Source: Salinimicrobium xinjiangense DSM 19287 (GTDB lineage: Bacteria; Bacteroidota; Bacteroidia; Flavobacteriales; Flavobacteriaceae). From it: a stretch of 64,000 bases of DNA. Where the stretch lies: NCBI RefSeq assembly GCF_000423585.1, contig NZ_AUIG01000014.1, forward strand, positions 62,001 through 126,000. The letters run 5' to 3'. A program made the translations under genes and the position numbers. This document shows, piece after piece, positions 58,487-64,000 of the stretch (its first letter is position 1; every line of letters starts with the position of its first letter). The notes below the pieces were generated by a model. It ran no database searches. It had not been told where the DNA came from and saw nothing but the letters and a program-made list of their open reading frames with translations.

Positions 58487-60643
58487 ATGGAAAAGGAAAA
58501 TCCCAAAAACAGCAAGAAACAGGAACAACTGGACACACACAAAGAAGATAGCACGAATAAGCATCTCACTACCAACCAGGGGGTACGAATAAATGACAAC
58601 CAGCACACATTAAGTGCAGGGGAGAGGGGACCATCTCTTCTTGAAGATTTCATTTTCAGAGAAAAAATGACTCATTTTGATCATGAACGTATTCCCGAAA
58701 GAGTAGTGCATCCAAGAGGTTCCGGGGCTCATGGAGTCTTTGAAGCCTATGAATCCATGAAAGAGTTTACCAAAGCCTCTTTTCTAAGTGAAGCCGGAAA
58801 AAAGACTCCTGTATTTGTGAGATTCTCTACAGTTGTGGGCTTTAGAGGTTCAACAGATCTCGCAAGGGATGTTCGGGGATTTGCAACGAAGTTCTATACA
58901 GATGAAGGAGTTTATGACCTGGTAGGAAATAATATTCCAGTTTTCTTTATTCAGGATGCGATAAAATTCCCGGATCTAGTACATTCTATTAAACCAGAAC
59001 CAAAACATGAGATGCCACAGGCTACTGCGGCTCATGATAACTTTTGGGACTTTGCTTCTCTCATGCCTGAAGCTACTCATGTTATTATGTGGATTCTTTC
59101 TGGTCGCGGAATACCCCGTAGCTACAGGATGATGGAGGGCTTTGGGGTTCATACTTTCAAATGGATCAATGAGGAAGGAAAAGTGACTTTTGTTAAATAT
59201 CACTGGAAACCCACACTTGGAACTCATGGAGTGGTATGGGATGAAGCCCAGAAAATATCAGGAATGGATCCCGATTTTCACAGAAGAGATCTCTATGAGG
59301 CTATCGAAAACGGAAATTATCCCGAATTTGAACTGGGAGTACAAATAGTGGCTGAGGAAGATGAGCATAAATTCGATTTTGATCTTCTTGATCCAACGAA
59401 ACTTATTCCCGAAGAAATTGTTCCGGTGAAAAAAGTTGGAAAAATGACCTTGAATAGAAATCCCGATAATTTCTTTGCAGAAACCGAGCAGGTTGCCTTT
59501 CATCCCGGGCATGTGGTTCCGGGAATTGATTTTACGAACGACCCTCTGCTTCAGGGGCGTCTTTTTTCCTATACAGATACACAATTGATAAGACTTGGAG
59601 GTCCAAATTTCCACGAAATTCCTATTAATCGCTCTGTTGCTCCCGTGCATAATAATCAGCGGGACGGCTTTATGAGACAAACCATCAATAAGGGCAATGT
59701 CAACTATGAACCTAACTCAACAGGAGGAGGCTGTCCATTCCAGGTTAAAATGAAAGATGGTGGCTTCGTTAGTCATACCGAACGTATTGACGCTCATAAA
59801 ATAAGAGCCAGAAGTAAAAGCTTTAATGATTATTTCAGCCAGGCTACCTTGTTCTGGAACAGTCAGACTCCACCTGAACAGAAGCAAATCACGAATGCCT
59901 TCCTGTTTGAACTTGGAAAAGTAGAGCGGCAGGAGATTCAAAAAAGAATGGTAGGGCTACTTACCCAGGTAGACAAGGACCTGGCTAAAAATGTAGCTGA
60001 AGGACTTGGTTTCCAAGTGCCCGATGGACCAATGAAACCTGTACAAGGGGGAGTTCCAGCAGATGATGATCCGGCAGATTACGAACCTGTCAATAATAAA
60101 CAGGCTGTTAAGGAAGACAAGACTCTGAGTATGGATTTTACTAAAAAAGGAGATATTACTTCTAGAATGATCGCTTTCCTTTGTGCCGACGGGGTTGATG
60201 AAAACTCGGTAAAAGCTGTAAAAGAATCTCTGATGGAGAAGAGTGCAATGGTGAAGATCATAGCACCCCACGGAGGTAAAATTAAAACATCTGGTGGTAG
60301 TGAAATTCCTGTAGACAAAACCTTTAATACAACAGGTTCTGTTTTGTTTGATGCAGTTTACATTCCCTCAGGAGCGGGAAGTATAGAAAAGCTGATGGAA
60401 AGTGCGGAAGCAGTAAAGTTTCTTCATGAAACTTACAAGCACTATAAACCCATTGCTATGGACGGAGATGCAAAGAAACTTTTGAAGGCGACCTACATAG
60501 AACATCTGGTGGAAAGCATCAACCAAATGGAGCAGGGTGTGATCATTAAAGACAGTAATTCGGGTCTCGCAGATGACTTTATTAAAGCTATAGGGCAACA
60601 TCGCTTCTGGAACAGGGAGGAAACTGACAAGATCCCCACCTAA
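58487..60643 (+). CDS. katE: Large-subunit catalase (clade 2, HPII-like)
   Basis: Heme catalase that dismutates hydrogen peroxide. At 718 residues it is the large form, with a Lys/Glu/Asn-rich N-terminal extension, a catalase core and a C-terminal DJ-1/amidotransferase-like domain (about 545-718). The distal His is H75 in RVVHPRGSGAHG. NNIPVFFIQDAIKFPDLVHS carries the conserved Phe/Asp region. The proximal heme Tyr is in RLFSYTDTQLIRLG. It stands alone with a terminator after it. Confidence 0.95.
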   Translation: MEKENPKNSKKQEQLDTHKEDSTNKHLTTNQGVRINDNQHTLSAGERGPSLLEDFIFREKMTHFDHERIPERVVHPRGSGAHGVFEAYESMKEFTKASFLSEAGKKTPVFVRFSTVVGFRGSTDLARDVRGFATKFYTDEGVYDLVGNNIPVFFIQDAIKFPDLVHSIKPEPKHEMPQATAAHDNFWDFASLMPEATHVIMWILSGRGIPRSYRMMEGFGVHTFKWINEEGKVTFVKYHWKPTLGTHGVVWDEAQKISGMDPDFHRRDLYEAIENGNYPEFELGVQIVAEEDEHKFDFDLLDPTKLIPEEIVPVKKVGKMTLNRNPDNFFAETEQVAFHPGHVVPGIDFTNDPLLQGRLFSYTDTQLIRLGGPNFHEIPINRSVAPVHNNQRDGFMRQTINKGNVNYEPNSTGGGCPFQVKMKDGGFVSHTERIDAHKIRARSKSFNDYFSQATLFWNSQTPPEQKQITNAFLFELGKVERQEIQKRMVGLLTQVDKDLAKNVAEGLGFQVPDGPMKPVQGGVPADDDPADYEPVNNKQAVKEDKTLSMDFTKKGDITSRMIAFLCADGVDENSVKAVKESLMEKSAMVKIIAPHGGKIKTSGGSEIPVDKTFNTTGSVLFDAVYIPSGAGSIEKLMESAEAVKFLHETYKHYKPIAMDGDAKKLLKATYIEHLVESINQMEQGVIIKDSNSGLADDFIKAIGQHRFWNREETDKIPT

Positions 60644-60664
60644 AAATCCTCATTAACAAAAATG

Positions 60665-60700
60665 AAAAATCCCGTCAAACTTCTCTGAGACGGGATTTTT
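60665..60700 (+). terminator. Rho-independent terminator after katE
   Basis: AAAAATCCCGTC (60665-60676) pairs with GACGGGATTTTT (60689-60700) around a 12-base loop. Confidence 0.85.
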
Positions 60701-60812
60701 ATTCTTCTTAACTGCTGTAGATGACAGGGATCTGAGTTTATTTCATTTAAACCTGAAACTAGATAACTTTCAACTTACACCTGCACATGTACCAATGAGT
60801 ATTTTAACTGAA

Positions 60813-60866
60813 CTTCGTACTTCTAACCTCGTACTTCTAACCTCGTACTTCTACTTCGTACCTCTA
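60813..60866. repeat. CTTCGTA/CTTCTAA/CCTCGTA heptamer array
   Basis: Units CTTCGTA, CTTCTAA, CCTCGTA, CTTCTAA and CCTCGTA, a 6-base slip CTTCTA, then CTTCGTA and CCTCTA. It ends 8 bases before the stop of the PBP gene. The words are reverse complements of the GAAGTTA/GAAGTAC array at hisH. Confidence 0.85.
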
Positions 60867-60874
60867 CCTTCTGA

Positions 60875-63166
60875 TTAATTTTTCTTCTTGAATATACCTT
60901 TGATCTTGTTGAACAGCCCTTTTTTCTCTTCTTTTTCTGCCTTTTTCGGATTGTCGGCTTTAGTAAACAGACGCTCCAGGAAATTATCTCTTTTCTCGGG
61001 CTCACAGTTGAGCATCATCTGGACTGTAGCCGAAGGAGCCGGAAATTTTGCCCGGGTAATTTCATTAAATTGGGGATCGGCATTCATTTTCTGCATAAGC
61101 AATGCAAAAGCCGGTAAAGCCGAATTTGCTCCTTGTCCAAGATGAGTTGAAGGGAAACCTATACGCTGGTCATCTGTACCCGCCCAGGTCACCGAAACAA
61201 GATTGGGAGTGATCCCCACAAACCAACCATCCTTATTATTTTGGGTGGTTCCCGTCTTTCCTGCAATATCATTAGGTAACCCGTATTTGTACCGCAGACG
61301 GGAAGCTGTCCCTGAATTTACGGTGCCTTTCATCATCTCCACCATTACCTGTCCTGTAGTGCTGGAAAACGCAGGAGAAGAGGCAAGCTGTGGTTGAAAT
61401 TCTGCAATAGTATTTCCATATTTATCCTGGATCCTGGTAAGGTAAAAAGGTCTTGCAGCCTTTCCGCGGTTTACATAGCCCGCAAAGGATCCTGCCAGTT
61501 CTGCAGCACTTAATTCGGCCGTTCCCAATGCGATTGAGGGATATTTAGGAAGTTCTTCAGGGAACATCATTTTTTTAGCCTGGTCGATGACATTTTGAAG
61601 TCCCACATCGTACAGTACCTTTACTGCAATTGTATTAATGGATTTTGCCAGTGCGGTAGGCATGGGGTAATTCATATATGGATCTTCCTCTTCATTACCC
61701 GAATTTGAAGGAGTCCATCCTCCGGCATAGCTCACCTCCCTAACAGAATAATATGTACAGGGATCGATTCCTGCTTCTACCGCTGCAGTATAAACCACCG
61801 GTTTAAAGGTAGAACCAATTTGCCTTCGGCTTTGAGTTACATGATCATACTTAAAATATTTATGGTTTATACCACCAACCCAGGATTTCACGGCACCGGT
61901 AGAGGGCTCGAGATTGACCATTCCCATATTCAAAAATTTCATATAATGTTGAAGGCTGTCGGCAATACTCGCCTGTAACAATTTCTTTTGACCCCAGTCA
62001 AAAAATTCCATTTCTACTTTACGGTGAAGAGAATCCATGATCTTTTCTTCACTCCAGCCGGCCTCCGACAGAGATTTATACTGCTCGCTTTTCTTTAAAG
62101 CCTCCTGTAACAGGTCTTCCCGCTTCCATGGCGGATTTTTCCCATAAGCTTTTTCGAAATCCTGCTGCAGCTGAGACATGTGCTCCTGCATGGCTTCTTC
62201 GGCCAGCACCTGCATTTCATAATCAATGGTAGTATGTACCTGAAGTCCGTCACGATAAAGGTTATAAGGTTCTCCGTTTTCCTTTTTCAGGGTGTCAAGG
62301 ATCCTTTCCAGGTCTTTCTTAAGCTGAGATCTAAAATAAGGTGCTACTCCGCCATTACTGCTGAAATACTGATAATCGAGATCAATAGGTTTTGCTTTGG
62401 CCTTCACATATCTTTCTGAAGGCAGAAAACCATACTTATTCATTTGGTAAAGAACAATATTTCTGCGTTCCAGGCTACGCTGTGGATATAATCTGGGGTT
62501 ATAGTAGTGAGAGGCTTTTAAGGTGCCAACAAGAGTGGCAGCCTCTTCCAGAGTAAGATCTTCGGTTGTGGTATTAAAGAACTTCCTGGCGGCACTCTCT
62601 ATTCCATAGGTATTGTCACTAAAGGGAACAGTGTTGAAGTATAGACCTAGAATTTCCTCTTTGGTATAGATCTCTTCCAGTCTTCGGGCAATAATTGATT
62701 CCCGTAATTTATTGACTACTATGCTCGGCGGGCCGTAATCCTTTCTTCCAAAGAGATTTTTTGCGAGCTGCAGGCTTATGGTACTTCCACCTCCCGAGGA
62801 TTCGTCTCCCATCAAGATCGTTTTAACAAAGACCCTTAAAAGGCTACGATTATCAATCCCTGAATGCTCATAAAACCTTACATCTTCTGTAGCAATAAGT
62901 GCGTCTATAAGATGCTGCGGAAGTTCTTCATATAAAACCGGCTGGCGGTCATATATGTAGTACTTGCCCATTAATTCTCCTTCAGAAGAGAAAACTTCAG
63001 TCGCTTCACTTTGTTTCAGGTCACGCAGTTCCTGTGTGGCAGGAACTTTTCCCCACCAGCCAAGGTAAATGCTGAGATAAAACAAACCAAACACAAGGAA
63101 AATTCCAAGTAAGGATGCAACCACCCATTTTGTGATGGGTGCCATTTTTATATTCTTAAACTTCAT
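60875..63166 (-). CDS. Class A penicillin-binding protein (transglycosylase/transpeptidase)
   Basis: The 763-residue bifunctional murein synthase has one N-terminal membrane helix (about 12-35). Its GT51 domain has EDVRFYEHSGIDNRS and GGGSTISLQLAKNLF. The transpeptidase domain has the SxxK in IGSTFKPVVY, the SxN in KSINTIAV and the KTG in AGKTGTTQNNKDGW. A Lys-rich tail (EKEEKKGLFNKIKGIFKKKN) follows. It resembles PBP1a-type enzymes. A heptamer array abuts its 3' end. It is divergent from the YjiK-like gene. Confidence 0.94.
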   Translation of the reverse strand: MKFKNIKMAPITKWVVASLLGIFLVFGLFYLSIYLGWWGKVPATQELRDLKQSEATEVFSSEGELMGKYYIYDRQPVLYEELPQHLIDALIATEDVRFYEHSGIDNRSLLRVFVKTILMGDESSGGGSTISLQLAKNLFGRKDYGPPSIVVNKLRESIIARRLEEIYTKEEILGLYFNTVPFSDNTYGIESAARKFFNTTTEDLTLEEAATLVGTLKASHYYNPRLYPQRSLERRNIVLYQMNKYGFLPSERYVKAKAKPIDLDYQYFSSNGGVAPYFRSQLKKDLERILDTLKKENGEPYNLYRDGLQVHTTIDYEMQVLAEEAMQEHMSQLQQDFEKAYGKNPPWKREDLLQEALKKSEQYKSLSEAGWSEEKIMDSLHRKVEMEFFDWGQKKLLQASIADSLQHYMKFLNMGMVNLEPSTGAVKSWVGGINHKYFKYDHVTQSRRQIGSTFKPVVYTAAVEAGIDPCTYYSVREVSYAGGWTPSNSGNEEEDPYMNYPMPTALAKSINTIAVKVLYDVGLQNVIDQAKKMMFPEELPKYPSIALGTAELSAAELAGSFAGYVNRGKAARPFYLTRIQDKYGNTIAEFQPQLASSPAFSSTTGQVMVEMMKGTVNSGTASRLRYKYGLPNDIAGKTGTTQNNKDGWFVGITPNLVSVTWAGTDDQRIGFPSTHLGQGANSALPAFALLMQKMNADPQFNEITRAKFPAPSATVQMMLNCEPEKRDNFLERLFTKADNPKKAEKEEKKGLFNKIKGIFKKKN

Positions 63167-63226
63167 AGGCTAAGTGTCTGCCAAAGAAACGAAGACTTAC
63201 AATTAATATTCCAAAAGTTTGAAAAA

Positions 63227-63250
63227 CTTTAGGATTTGTAGTTCCTAAAG
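63227..63250. promoter_or_regulatory. 8-bp inverted repeat in the PBP/YjiK divergent spacer
   Basis: CTTTAGGA (63227-63234) and TCCTAAAG (63243-63250) with an 8-base loop lie between two divergent starts. It could be an operator; no regulator is assigned. Confidence 0.3.
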
Positions 63251-63321
63251 CCCTCTTAATGTTTTCAAATGAAGTTTTAAAATTTATCGGCTCCCCAAAG
63301 CATTTCCTTACTTTTAGAAAA

Positions 63322-64000
63322 ATGAAACAAATGGGCCATAATAAAGTTGTGATACTGGTGACCACCGGACTATTATTATTGTCCGGCATCTTTTTTTACA
63401 CTATTCATGAAGATGCCGTAGAATATCGTGCGGGAGTGTCGGAAGATGTGATAGTAGAACAGACCTGGGAATTACCCGATGCCCTGAAGGAGGTTTCAGG
63501 AATTGCATTTTTGGCACCCAATAAAATTGCCTGCATACAGGATGAAAAAGGGACTATTTTTATCTACGACCTTGAATCTTCTTCTATTGAAAAGGAAATT
63601 GAATTTGCGGGTTCGGGAGATTATGAGGGAATTGCCCTGGATGGTAGTACAGCTTATGTTTTAGCGGCTAATGGCGAAATCTTCAGGATTCAGGATTTTA
63701 TAAATGAGCCTGTAACCGAAGCTTTTCGAACTTCTTTTACTTCAGAAAATGACGTTGAAAGTCTCTTTTTTGACACTGATGGAGATCGCCTTCTGTTAAT
63801 GCCTAAAGAAAAGGGATTACAATCTACAGAAGCCAAAGGTATATACGTTGTAGATATTAAAGCTATGGAAATGGCAGATGTCCCCCTTTTAGAATTGACT
63901 TTTAAAGAAGAGATGTTTAATGATCTTAAAGAAGACAATCCCAGCCGGTCTTTTTACCCCTCTGAAATTGCGCGGGATCCTCAAACAGGAAATTTTATTA
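63322..64000 (+). CDS. YjiK-like (SdiA-regulated domain) exported protein, C-terminus beyond window
   Basis: An open frame from ATG 63322 runs 226 codons to the window edge. A single N-terminal hydrophobic segment (about 9-23, VVILVTTGLLLLSGI) suggests an anchor or signal. The rest, with WELPDALKEVSGIAFLAPNK, FAGSGDYEGIALDGSTAYVL and LFFDTDGDRLLLMPKEKG, matches the esterase-like beta-propeller called SdiA-regulated/YjiK. The function of the family is unknown. The start is preceded by TACTTTTA, one mismatch from TANNTTTG. Confidence 0.85.
   Translation, partial: MKQMGHNKVVILVTTGLLLLSGIFFYTIHEDAVEYRAGVSEDVIVEQTWELPDALKEVSGIAFLAPNKIACIQDEKGTIFIYDLESSSIEKEIEFAGSGDYEGIALDGSTAYVLAANGEIFRIQDFINEPVTEAFRTSFTSENDVESLFFDTDGDRLLLMPKEKGLQSTEAKGIYVVDIKAMEMADVPLLELTFKEEMFNDLKEDNPSRSFYPSEIARDPQTGNFI

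Noticed and set aside
63156-63389. 77-codon minus-strand frame covering the PBP/YjiK spacer
   Set aside because: It overlaps the start of the YjiK-like gene on the other strand and has no family features. The spacer is better read as a divergent promoter region.

Overview
The window looks like a stretch of a Bacteroidota chromosome, most likely a Flavobacteriaceae-type marine or halotolerant bacterium. The signs are a PorX-type response regulator with a PglZ domain, a fused lpxC-fabZ gene, a bifunctional hisB, few clear Shine-Dalgarno sites, and several start regions preceded by the Bacteroidota -7 motif TANNTTTG. Base composition is moderately AT-rich and even throughout. Almost everything is core chromosome. 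The one clear sign of transfer is a tyrosine recombinase cut by the left edge. I found no rRNA, tRNA or CRISPR array.

Layout. 1-1.3 kb: N-terminal part of an integrase, then a short repeat-rich spacer. 1.4-7.8 kb: peroxiredoxin bcp, a small anchored protein, alanine dehydrogenase, an unknown membrane protein with a small secreted peptide, tsaE, porX, and a divergent HD phosphohydrolase. 7.8-13.1 kb: lipid A block lpxD, lpxC/fabZ, lpxA, then efp, a second lpxD-like gene and an NTF2-like gene. 13.1-17.9 kb: sucD, fabG, a VWA membrane protein and a prohibitin-like SPFH protein. 17.9-26.1 kb: the histidine operon hisG-D-C-B-H-A-F-IE, preceded by a His-rich leader peptide and a strong attenuator terminator, and interrupted between hisH and hisA by a four-helix-bundle (S23/IVS-type) gene. 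26-33.6 kb: clpC, gyrA, a TPR protein, and an NlpC/P60 protein whose catalytic Cys is Ala. 33.6-44.4 kb: thiolase, a 7TM-HD phosphodiesterase, a GreA/B-like protein, aldehyde dehydrogenase, Nudix, thioesterase, an EEP-family protein, an MscS channel, DUF3817 and galE. 44.5-53.1 kb: a Pmp3-type peptide, DEAD helicase, CDF transporter, VTT protein, SDR, alpha/beta hydrolase, DJ-1/PfpI protein, FUSC protein and a 32-residue hydrophilic peptide. 53.3-64 kb: cysE-cysM, a secreted protein, a Crp/Fnr regulator, an SF2 helicase, a large catalase, a class A PBP, and the start of a YjiK-like protein.

The most unusual structure is not a protein system. Many spacers hold arrays of 7-bp units. The words differ between arrays but the period is always seven: 1.83, 11.6, 22.5, 23.1, 23.6, 24.3, 25.2-25.4 and 60.8 kb. 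They are concentrated in the second half of the his operon, where they fill every gene junction, supply the last codons of hisH, and flank the four-helix-bundle gene as inverted arms. Two hairpin-rich elements of about 135-140 bp with 14-bp inverted ends (14.9 and 44.4 kb) look like a small non-coding mobile or structured-RNA family.

Functions here are mostly housekeeping: envelope lipid A, histidine and cysteine synthesis, proteolysis, DNA topology, cell wall and oxidative stress. All calls come from reading sequence and recalled family motifs. No database search was possible.
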